From: Lutjanus erythropterus
Lineage: Eukaryota; Chordata; Actinopteri; Lutjaniformes; Lutjanidae
Assembly (NCBI GenBank): GCA_020091685.1
Contig: CM034610.1
Span: 14,946,724-15,010,723 of the forward strand
DNA length: 64,000 nt
Direction of reading: 5' to 3'
Shown here: positions 18,861-28,100 of the stretch, in pieces
How the letters are laid out: each line of letters begins with the position of its first letter
Numbering within the stretch: the stretch's first letter is position 1
Made by a program: the position numbers and the translations under genes
The notes under the pieces: generated by a model
What the model was told of the DNA's origin: nothing
The model's input: only the letters and a program-made list of their open reading frames with translations
Databases searched by the model: none

Positions 18861-19645
18861 TGTGACCTCTGTGTGTGATGTCTTCTTAACAAATCTCTTG
18901 GAGCTGTTTCTTTGGTTGTAACAGTCAGATTTATTCCATTTATCTGCAGTTAAGACAAAGGATGATAGAGCATAATCATCACTACTTGTGGACAACGGCG
19001 CATGCTCTCTCTCTCTCAGTGCAAATCATCCGTTACTTTTAGGATTATTGCTTAAAAACATACATACAATTTACAATAGATCTCATTACTGGACTGTTAC
19101 TTTCTTTTCTTTTAAACACAAAATAAATTCAACATTTTCTTAAAAAAAAAAAACATTACTAAATTTCCTGAAATATAATAACAACAATATAAAACAATTT
19201 GGGACACACTTACCTGCAGTTAAGACAAAGGATGATAGAGCATAATCATCACTGCTTGTGGACAACGGCGCATGCTCTCTCTCTGTGGAAAGACGGCATA
19301 TGTTACTTTAAGATAGCAGTATTTTTACTCGAAATAAAACACATAAAAACCCGTAGCTGACTCAACAAAGATTTTACACAATTAAAATGAAACATCTAAT
19401 ATTAAACGGAACACAGTCAGCTTTAAGTTTGAAGTGCTTTTACAGGTTTTATCGTTGTTTTGTCCACAGACATTCACAGATACATTACCTCAGTGCAAAT
19501 CATCCGTTACTTTGAGGATGACCCATAATCCTTTGCTGCTATCATTAACTGCAGGTATGGATGAAAAACAGTAGATGGCACTGTGTTCCCATTTAGCGGA
19601 ATTTAAACATTACATTTAACATGAACCGTATTTAACTATGTTACA
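18861..19645 (-). repeat. 3' LTR of the gypsy element (785 bp)
   Basis: This is the downstream LTR in the element's orientation. It contains an internal near-duplicate: 'ctgcagttaagacaaaggatgatagagcat' and on to 'ggcgcatgctctctc' at 18944-19014 recurs at 19214-19284. The 'cagtgcaaatcatccgttac' word also occurs twice. It has about 112 bases, around 19312-19430, that are absent from the other LTR. Confidence 0.9.
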
Positions 19646-19660
19646 TACACCCCCTTTAAA
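19646..19660 (-). other. Polypurine tract of the gypsy element
   Basis: On the minus strand AAAGGGGGTGTA lies directly before the 3' LTR (which starts TGTAAC). This is the expected position and composition of the plus-strand priming site. The stretch 19661-19917 is non-coding. Confidence 0.75.
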
Positions 19661-19917
19661 TTCTGCTAAATTGGGGCACAATAAAGAAGAAACACAATGG
19701 AAACAAAACAGTGTGTGACAATAACAGCATACCTCTGTTTAAGTCAGTTAGAAACCTTCCATTAGGGAATAAGCTAGCAAAGGGGTTGGCCAAGCCCCAT
19801 ACTAACTAAGGCACCAAAGATGCCGTGTACACCTCTGATATTGTAAACATCGCTCTATAAAAGAGATAACTTCAAGATACTCTGGCTAATGCAAAAACTC
19901 TCAAAACATCTGGCAAT

Positions 19918-21840
19918 CTATCCAGAAAACATGTTCCTCACAAAAGAAAACAAAGAATCAACTGCTGACACTGAATCATCCACAATCTGTTCATTCATTT
20001 CACAAATGAGGCGAGCTGGAGGTTTTACAGGTCTACCTGCCCTAGTGTAAAGTGGGGCTGGCTGTGTGCAGACTACTTGGTCTTGTGTGAGTGTACTTGA
20101 CAGTGTGACAGCAGCATGTACAGGGGGAGGGACTTGATGAGCTCCTGAGGACTGGGAGGGGGCAGTCTGGGATATAACATGTTCAGCAGGGGGTTCAGGG
20201 GAGGGCCACTGTGCAGCATGTACTGAAGAATCAGGGGTAGTCAATGTCTCACACACAGCATGTGGGACCGCAGTCACTTCAGTCTCTGAGGGCGGGGCAC
20301 TCACAGTCACAACAGAGGAACAATCAGGCTGACTGGCTGTAGTGTCCACATCACCTACATCATTCATTTTCAGAAGCCATGTTATTGTCTTTGTTTCACT
20401 GTCCTGTATGTCAACAGGAACCGCTGGCTCACATGGTCCACTTCCAGCAACAGAAGAGCAACTCGGCTCCAAGTCATTGTCACCTCCTGCAGGGAGGAAA
20501 CTTAAAGGGAGTAGGAGATTTCTGTGAACAAATTTTTCCCTCTGTGTCACAGGGTCTCTGATGCAATACACATTGATGTCAGGTTTCACAGATGCCACTT
20601 CATAAACTGTGGATTCCCATCTGTCTGCAATTTTCCTTTTGCCCCTTTCACCACGATTAGCGAGCAACACTCTGTCACCAACAATGAGGGGAGAACCTTT
20701 TGCCTTGCGGTTGTAGTTCTTTGCTTGGCGAGACTGCTCTGCCTGACTGTTCTGCCGGGCAATGCGTGCAGCTTCAGACAAGTCATGTTTTAGGCGAGAA
20801 ACAAACTCACAGTGGTCAACAACAGCACTGGTGGGGAGGGCATGCTGGAACGCCACATCAACAGGCAGTCGTGGAATTCTCCCAAACATGAGAAAGAAGG
20901 GTGCAAAACCTGTCGTTTCGTGCTCAGTGCAGTTGTAACAGAATGTCAGCATCTGAAGCATTTGTGGCCACCTGGCTTTAGAATGGGGAGGGAGGGCTCT
21001 TATCATGTTTCCAAGAGTCCGGTTGTATTGCTCTACGACTCCATTCCCCATGGGATGGTAAGGGGTGGTATGTGATTTTTGGATGCTAGCCATCTCCAGG
21101 AGTTGTTTTATGAGTTGACTCTCAAAATTGGCTCCCTGGTCTGAATGAATGCGTTTAGGGAACTCATAAATGCAGAAAAAGTCATTCCAGAGACGACGGG
21201 CAACCTGCTTCGCTGACTGATTTTTGCATGGGAATGCATGTGACAGTTTGGAGAAGTGATCTGTTACAACTAAAACATCGACACACTTTTTGTCAGTTTG
21301 CTCAGCAGTCCAAAAGTCGATACAGACTAGTTCCATCGCCTCAGAGGTACAAATGCTTTCAAGGGGAGCACGGTCATTAGGCACAGGGGTCTTTCCAACA
21401 ACACAGCGGAAGCAGTTTCTCACATGGATGATGATGTCACGTTCCATTCCTATCCAGAAAAACCTCTGCCTGGCAAGAGATAGTGTGCGAGCCTGCCCCT
21501 GATGACCAGCTGAGTCGTGGAGGCCATGGAGAATTTGAGCTTTCAGAGAGTCTGGAACAACAAATTGGTGAATTGTCATGTTCATTTGTTTGTCTTTCTT
21601 TACCTTGTACAACATGCCATCTTTGATGGAGAGCTTGGGCCAGTGTCTCAGCAGTTTCAACACACCACGAGACTCGTCAGCACGCTCACGCCTAGTGGGC
21701 CTCCTGTGACGCTGGATGTAAAAGAGAGCCCTGCCAAAGATGTCATCCTGCTCCTGCAGATTAACCAGCTCACTTCTTGGCAGAGAGGCGGTTTGGTCAA
21801 CACTGGCAAGCTGGGGGATATCTGGGCCCGTAGCTCTCAT
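19918..21840 (-). CDS. Integrase-containing 3' pol frame of the gypsy element
   Basis: This is a 640-codon open frame; its ATG is probably not the native start. Residues 1-90 resemble the linker between RNase H and integrase in vertebrate gypsy elements. A zinc-binding HHCC module follows (H108, H113, C143, C146). The integrase core has D175, D234 and E270, with the expected 35-residue spacing between the last two, so the catalytic triad is intact. A C-terminal segment around DRVLLANRG and on to FVHRNLLLPLSF matches the post-core domain. About 180 further residues rich in Pro, Ser, Thr and Val have no domain I recognise. Integrase inserts the cDNA copy into host DNA. There is no stop or frameshift inside the domain. 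Confidence 0.88.
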   Translation of the reverse strand: MRATGPDIPQLASVDQTASLPRSELVNLQEQDDIFGRALFYIQRHRRPTRRERADESRGVLKLLRHWPKLSIKDGMLYKVKKDKQMNMTIHQFVVPDSLKAQILHGLHDSAGHQGQARTLSLARQRFFWIGMERDIIIHVRNCFRCVVGKTPVPNDRAPLESICTSEAMELVCIDFWTAEQTDKKCVDVLVVTDHFSKLSHAFPCKNQSAKQVARRLWNDFFCIYEFPKRIHSDQGANFESQLIKQLLEMASIQKSHTTPYHPMGNGVVEQYNRTLGNMIRALPPHSKARWPQMLQMLTFCYNCTEHETTGFAPFFLMFGRIPRLPVDVAFQHALPTSAVVDHCEFVSRLKHDLSEAARIARQNSQAEQSRQAKNYNRKAKGSPLIVGDRVLLANRGERGKRKIADRWESTVYEVASVKPDINVYCIRDPVTQREKFVHRNLLLPLSFLPAGGDNDLEPSCSSVAGSGPCEPAVPVDIQDSETKTITWLLKMNDVGDVDTTASQPDCSSVVTVSAPPSETEVTAVPHAVCETLTTPDSSVHAAQWPSPEPPAEHVISQTAPSQSSGAHQVPPPVHAAVTLSSTLTQDQVVCTQPAPLYTRAGRPVKPPARLICEMNEQIVDDSVSAVDSLFSFVRNMFSG

Positions 21841-21849
21841 CCGGCTGAT

Positions 21850-22065
21850 ACTCCATTTCGTTCAGAGCAGTCCGAAGCTTGTCATAGTGGCATGGTGGAA
21901 CGCGCCTGTATGGAAGTCTGAAGGGTTTGTCATCCACCAGCCGTATTCTGTGGACAAAGTCTTTAGCCTCACCACAGTCCATTTTGTTTCTCGAAAAGAT
22001 GGACTCGTACTGCTCAACGATCTGCAGCAGTTTATCTTTCCATTCGAGGGAGACTTCACAAGATG
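21850..22065 (-). pseudogene. Truncated reverse transcriptase N-terminus
   Basis: One minus-strand frame reads SLEWKDKLLQIVEQYESIF followed by DCGEAKDFVHRIRLVDD and PFRLPYRRVPP, the stretch that precedes the RT fingers in gypsy pol. It stops after LNEME and is joined out of frame to the integrase linker at about 21850. The YxDD-containing palm and RNase H are absent, so this is a deletion scar. Confidence 0.8.
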
Positions 22066-22994
22066 AGAGGTAAAGCTTTGTTCATGTTGATTCTGCTACT
22101 CCTCTCAGCAGAAGATTTGAGCCCCTTCTCCAGATGATATTCATCTAACACTTCCTGAACCTCACGAGCTGACCATTTATCAGTTGTCTTGGACCTAAAT
22201 GTAAGAGCTAGGTCTCTACTGGGGCAGTGTCTTATGAACATGCGTGTGACTTCAACACTGGGATTGTCAAACACTTTACCTTGCTCTTTAAGACAACTTG
22301 CAGCAACATCAGCAGCTCTGTTTAGTCTTAGCCAGTACTCATATGGATCCTCTTGTTCTTTTGGCAGGGTGGAATAAAAATCAGCTAAGGGCACAGATGA
22401 GCAGTGGGTGGAGCTGAAATGTTTGCGAAGGAGTCCATAGATGGCATGTGGGTTATGCTGGACGTCAATTTCACCATTCCTTAATCCACACCTCACAACA
22501 TCCTTTGCCCTGCCTCTCAGGTGGATGAGGATTTCCTCTGCTTGATTCTCCAGCCGAACATCACTTTTCCTGATGTAATTTTTCATTGATTCCTCCCATT
22601 CATCAACAGTCAGTGCATCTGAGCTCTCTCCTCGGAATACAGGTGGGTCTTTAACCTCTCTCTGAGTGACCAGCTGGATTTGGGAGAGATCCAGTGTGTG
22701 GCTGGGGGAGGAGTCTTTTTTAATGCATTCTTCTTCATGACTTGTATGTACAGTAGCTGGAGAGCTAGATGTGCTGAGGTGAGACATAATGCTGTCAGCT
22801 AGCTGCTGCCCTATCTGCTGCACAATAGTGCTCATTTGGTCAACTAACCTCACATCATCAGGGGGAGGGGTTGGGGCTGATGTGCCTGTGTTATGTGGTG
22901 GATGTAACTCAACTGTAGGCCGGCTTTGAGATATCACTACATCCCTATACTTGAAAAGGAACAGGAGTGCTATGAAGCCTTCTACCCCTACCAA
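22056..22994 (-). pseudogene. Gag-like frame, probably truncated
   Basis: This 312-codon frame has a hydrophobic start (about residues 5-15), a Ser/Thr/Pro-rich region, and a capsid-like helical region from PPVFRGESSDALTVDEWE to about VQEVLDEYHLEKG, as in vertebrate gypsy gag proteins. No CCHC zinc knuckle or protease motif (DTG/DSG) is present. The frame ends soon after NMNKALPLIL, next to the RT fragment. This fits loss of the gag 3' end and protease in the same or a second deletion. Confidence 0.7.
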
Positions 22995-23209
22995 TATTGA
23001 GAGGAGTCCTATCAGAGGTACTATATTTGCTAAGACTCATACTTAGGATCAAAATTCACACTCAGATAAAATGTCAATCACAACAGAATATGGCTACTAT
23101 AAGCTAAATAAATTTGCCAATAAAATACACTGAAAGACCAACTTTAGCTCCAAAAGGATTCAGTAGCTGAAGACAGAAGACATCAGCCCGGTCCAGTGCT
23201 GTCATGGAT

Positions 23210-23223
23210 GAGTCACGGCACCA
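23210..23223 (-). other. Primer binding site, tRNA-His
   Basis: The plus strand GAGTCACGGCACCA equals the 3' end of vertebrate tRNA-His including CCA. On the minus strand it reads TGGTGCCGTGACTC, one base inside the 5' LTR. The match is 14 of 14. Confidence 0.88.
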
Positions 23224-23224
23224 A

Positions 23225-23897
23225 TGTGACCTCTGTGTGTGATGTCTTCTTAACAAATCTCTTGGAGCTGTTTCTTTGGTTGTAACAGTCAGATTTATTC
23301 CATTTATCTGCAGTTAAGACAAAGGATGATAGAGCATAATCATCACTGATTGTGGACAACGGCGCATGCTCTCTCTCTCTCTCTCAGTGCAAATCATCCG
23401 TTACTTTTAGGATTATTGCTTAAAAACATACATACAATTTACAATAGATCTCATTACTGGACTGTTACTTTCTTTTCTTTTAAACACAAAATAAATTCAA
23501 CATTTTCTTAAAAAAAAAAAACATTACTAAATTTCCTGAAATATAATAACAATATAAAACAATTTGGGACACACGTACCTGCAGTTAACACAAAGGATGA
23601 TAGAGCATAATCATCACTGCTTGTGGACAACGGCGCATGCTCTCTCTCTGTGGAAAGACGGCATACGTTACTTTTTAAGTTTGAAGTGCTTTTACAAGTT
23701 TTATCGTTGTTTTGTCCACAGACATTCACAGATACATTACCTCAGTGCAAATCATCCGTTACTTTGAGGATTACCCATAATCCTTTGCTACTATCGTTAA
23801 CTGCAGGTACGGATGAAAAACAGTAGATGGCACTGTGTTCCCATTTAGCGGAATTTAAACATTACATTTAACATGAACCGTATTTAACTATGTTACA
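23225..23897 (-). repeat. 5' LTR of the gypsy element (673 bp)
   Basis: It matches the other LTR closely, with scattered substitutions and a CT-tract length change. It lacks about 112 bases: 'cgttactttttaagtttgaag' here replaces a longer stretch in the 3' LTR. The short 'cttt(t)aag' word at both edges of the missing piece suggests a deletion by microhomology. Confidence 0.9.
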
Positions 23898-24101
23898 CTA
23901 GCAAAGAATAACATCACGCCGATAACGTTAGACAGATAACTTAAACACAGCTGTTAACCTTGCTGAATGGTAAGTAGTAACCGAAGGTACAAATTGAACG
24001 TGATCTTGTCCTAATCTGACTTAACTAAGTTAGCTAGCTAACATCAGGCCTAAACGTCAGCTGTTTCTACACAGTAAAATACAGTTAGATAAATAACATA
24101 C

Positions 24102-24245
24102 CTTAAATTGTCATTACCGAATGTCCCGTTTAGTAAGGATCACTGGTACTGTAGCTAAATCTTATGAATAAAATCACTAAACCTCTCCATGAGACTTGCT
24201 AGGGATAATGAACGATTATGTCGAGACGTAAACATAGCGCCATTT
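24102..24245 (-). other. Probable non-coding first exon of pagr1
   Basis: A strong minus-strand donor (TTTAAG|GTATGT) has its exon edge at 24102. Upstream on the minus strand is a YY1-like CAAAATGGCGC at 24238-24248, an element often placed at the start of transcription. The acceptor at 18774-18778 requires such an exon. The 5' limit is approximate. The resulting intron is 5.3 kb, nearly all of it the retroelement. Confidence 0.5.
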
Positions 24246-24405
24246 TGGACGAAAAGAAATCCTGTGTGACGATCTGCTGGTTCAGCGAGACTGCACTTTT
24301 CCTACTGATCAAACATTACATGGATAGTCCATCTACGGTGTGAACAGACCACAGCAGTTAGAATTATGCAGTAGAGATCTACATTTGGCTTGATTTCCTG
24401 CGCAC

Positions 24406-24417
24406 TGCGCAAGCGCA
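24406..24417. promoter_or_regulatory. NRF1-like site TGCGCAAGCGCA
   Basis: It matches the palindromic NRF1 consensus (GCGCA-N-GCGC core). It lies between the inferred pagr1 start (about 24245) and the kif22 promoter, so it may serve both divergent genes. Use is inferred. Confidence 0.6.
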
Positions 24418-24599
24418 CACATGACTAAGCGCATATCAGGCGAAATTTAAATAAGCATATTTTGCTTCACTATTCACGTTGATTACTTATTTTAAAAGAT
24501 GTACATACATGTTCATGTAGCATAGTGTTGACTACTATGTTCGATTATAAAGTAAAAAATAGAAATAAAAGAAAAATACGGACGGGTGACGCCAAAGAG

Positions 24600-24782
24600 G
24601 CGCCAGAGACTCTGATTGGTTAATGGTCGTTTCCTGTCGCAGCTCTCCTCGTTTGAAAAGTGTTCGGTTAGATGTTTAGTAGTGTCGACCGCTATTGTTA
24701 AAAGACGGTACCCGCAATGTTGCGAAAAGTGAAACTTGGAAAATAATAGAGTTACTATTCGAGGAGTCTGCAAATAATAGCG
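24600..24782 (+). promoter_or_regulatory. kif22: kif22 promoter and non-coding first exon
   Basis: An inverted CCAAT box (ATTGG, 24615-24619) lies 32 bases before a CHR-type element TTTGAA (24652-24657). This CCAAT plus CHR layout is typical of G2/M genes bound by NF-Y and the DREAM/MuvB complex, and KIF22 is a mitotic kinesin. A donor (AGCG|GTAAGC) after 24782 marks the end of a non-coding exon; the next exon starts at 25094 and holds the ATG. The transcription start is not determined. Confidence 0.55.
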
Positions 24783-25116
24783 GTAAGCACCAACGAAACA
24801 TTAGTAACTGACCGCAGCTAACGACAGGCTAGTTTGATCAGCAAGAGTAACGTTAACGTTAAGTCGTATGTTAGCTAGGTAGCTAGCTTGTTGTTAGCCG
24901 GTTAGCAAACGTTAAAGTAACGTTAAGACTGTGCTCATTATTGCAGTTGTTTGTGTTTAATCGGCAGTTGTCATCTAGGCTAGCTCTAAGCGAGTTCTTT
25001 ATAGTCTGCATTAGTTAACTGACTTTTTAATGTAACTTAAGTTTTATAAAAGCTAAGTTCTGCTTGGCTAACTTTCCTTCTGTTATTGTCCAGGCCTTAT
25101 TTTTAAGAGCTCAGAC

Positions 25117-28100
25117 ATGGCTCAGCGCGTGGCGTTGCCAGATGGCTCAAACAAGAAAACGACCAGGGTTCGTGTAGCAGTTCGTCTGCGGCCCTGTATG
25201 GGAAAGCAAGACGATAAAGACGAGGGGCCGTGTGTGAGAGGCCTGGATTCACAAAACCTGGAGATAGTGAACTGGAGGAACGCCATGGAATCAGTCAAAT
25301 ACCAGTCAGTGTCCTCAGCATGACTTTACTATTGTTATTTCTGAACGATTTTGTTGTTAATATCTAAGTACTGAATAATGTCGTTTCAGCTTCGACGCTT
25401 TTCATGGGGAGCAAACGACCCAGCAAGAGGTTTTCCTCTTATCAGTGAAGCCCATTCTACCACACATACTGAAAGGACAAAATGCCAGTGTCTTTGCTTA
25501 TGGACCAACAGGAGCTGGTATGTAAAGCCAATTTTTGTATTTGTTCAGGTTCCTTGTTTATTTGGGGGCATGGTACAGATAGTAATCAAGACACAACAGT
25601 CTCCAACGTGAGATATTGACAGGCTTGTTCAGTAGATGGGATTAAGTTGAATAAGTGCTGCACAATATGGTTTAACAAATCATATTGTGATTATTTTGAC
25701 AGATTTAGATGTTACTTGTGATTGTGTGGGAATTACAATTTTGTTTCAGCACTTTAATTTTCAGTAAAAAATCATGATGTAACATTTGTTGTTTTCTGTA
25801 CAAAACAAACACAAATTCTTATATCTGGAGGATTGGAGTTGTAGGCCAGGGCGTCTCTGCAGTATTTGAGTACTTAAAGTGCTTTCTCTACTCCTTTCTA
25901 TATAAATGTTTAAGTTTCCTACATTTTCCTTGCTAACTCACTACGTCTTTTTCATAGGTAAGACCCACACCATGCTGGGCAGTCCAGAACAACCAGGTGT
26001 GATCCCCCGAGCTGTGCGTGAGGTCTTCAATTTAGTCAAAGCTAAGGAAGAGGATGAAGGATGGGACTACAGCGTTGGCATGTCTTATTTGGAAATTTAC
26101 AATGAGAAGGTATAAATGGTTGGCTATATAAATGGCACAGTGTGAACCAGTGTAGCTTCTTGCTTTCAGTCCATCATTAAGAAAGTGAAATTAATGTGTT
26201 TAAAGAGTGAAATAAAATAATTTTAGTTAAAAAGTTGAATTTGCTTTATGCCTTGGGTCATTAGGCATTGGAAGTCTATTTCTGGTGTTATGTTTCTAGC
26301 CCAACAAAGAAACTCCTATGTCAGCATTTAAATGTCTCTGTGCAACAAAGTCACGTGTTACATGCACGTTCAAGTAAAAGTGGGGCATTTTCTTATGTGT
26401 TGTTAAGAAATGGATTAGCTTAAGAATTTTTTTTTTTACAAATGTAAATGCAATTCAGCTCGCTGCGTTTTTGTATTGAGTTTGGGGGGAAATAACTTAT
26501 CAAACTAAACCAGCGCTCCATCCGCAGCCAAGCTGTCTTCATCATTAAGGTTTGATGCATCTTCTGCTTTGTTCATCGTGCTGTTCTGTGCATGAGTGTC
26601 CAGTCAACTGTCAAACAGCATCTTAAACAGGTCGTGGCCTCTGAGCAGTAGGCCAGGATTTGGTAGCTGGTGCTAAAATCAAGTCTCTCTTGCAACACTC
26701 CCACTAGCAAATTCTGGGCTTACTGGGACTATAATAGGAGAGAAACAAACTGATATCTGTTGCTCTTGTACTAACTTTGTCCTTTTTCTACATTCTCACT
26801 ACTTGTACTGTATTGCTGAATACATCATTGTCACATTTGTCATAAAAGCGTCTTTTGCTGCCTCATCTAACTATTTATTTCTCCTTTGTCCTCCCTGTGT
26901 TTCTACATGTCTGACCTCTGTGTCATTGCACCTTCTCAAAACGTAATCTTATCTTTGATGTAGGTTGTGCAGCAGACGCAGCATGCTCTGCCATCTACAA
27001 ATTCAAAATAAACACTGATTAAAATCCCTTTTTAGTTTAACAACGGAATTCCTGATTATGTAAATGACAGGCAAATCCTAATGCTCCACATTTCCGTTCT
27101 CAAACCACTAATGTATGAAAAAGACTTAAGTACACAGGAGTTCCTTAGCTCTACAGCTCATGCACCTCCTGTACTTGAAACCCTATCTCTCTGTTCTAAA
27201 AAAAACCCTCTCCTCAATTTAATTCAAACAATTCTCATAACTACTCCCTTCTCTATGTCCTTAAATGTCTCTTGACCTTTAAAGAACTAAGTACCTTTTT
27301 ATATCCACATTTGTGCTGTTAGGATTGTTGCCTGTCTAATTATCTAATTGTTTTTCTGTTTTAATGTGTCTTTGGTTCATGTCTGACATTGTGCAACCCA
27401 TCAATGCTTCCTTCTTTCTCTGTCACAGGTGCTTGATCTTCTATCACCAAACTCTCAGGATTTGCCAATCAGACAGGACAAGGACAAGAACATCCTTATC
27501 CCTGGCCTCACACACACAACCATCACATCCTTCTCAGATTTTGATAAACACTTTGTCCCCGCCAACCTCAATCGTACAACAGCCTCTACCAAACTAAACC
27601 AGCGCTCCAGCCGCAGCCACGCTGTCCTCCTCATCAAGGTTTGACACATAATCTGATTGGTTCTTTAGGTTGTTCTATGCATGGATGTCTAGTGGACGGT
27701 CAAACAGCATCTTAAACAGGTCGTGGCCTCTGAGCAGTAGGCCAGGATTTGGTAGCTGGTGCTAAAATCAAGTCTCTCTTGCAACACTCCCACTAGCAAA
27801 TTCTGGGCTTTCTGGGACTATAATGGGAGAGAAACAAACTAGTGTCTGTTGCTCTTGTACTAACTTTGTCCTTTTTCTACATTCTCACTTCTTGTGTTGT
27901 ATTGCTGAATACATTGTCATGTTTATCATGAAAGCCTCTTGCTGCCTCATCACACCTTTAATTTCTTTCTGTATGTTTTTTATTTCTGACCTATGCGTCA
28001 TTGCACCTTCTTAAATTGGAATCTTTTTTTATGATCTAGGTTGTGCGGACGCAGCGTGCTCTGCCCCACAGACAGCAGACAGGCAAGCTGTACTTGGTTG

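Larger units (their letters stand above)
18857..23901 (-). mobile_element. Ty3/gypsy-type LTR retrotransposon, deletion derivative
   Basis: Two long terminal repeats (18861-19645 and 23225-23897) are flanked by a 4 bp duplication, CTAG, at 18857-18860 and 23898-23901. Each LTR begins TGTAACATAG and ends AGGTCACA on the minus strand (TG...CA). Coding runs on the minus strand: a gag-like frame, a short piece of reverse transcriptase N-terminus, then RNase H/integrase linker, integrase and a C-terminal extension. The order gag-RT-IN points to Ty3/gypsy. Protease, the RT catalytic core and RNase H are missing, so the copy cannot move on its own. It sits in the inferred 5' UTR intron of pagr1, in the same orientation. 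The LTRs look similar apart from one indel, suggesting a fairly young insertion. Confidence 0.92.

Noticed and set aside
20342..21921. Several plus-strand open frames of 60-134 codons across 20.3-21.9 kb
   Set aside because: They are shadows of the minus-strand integrase frame, which has clear domains.
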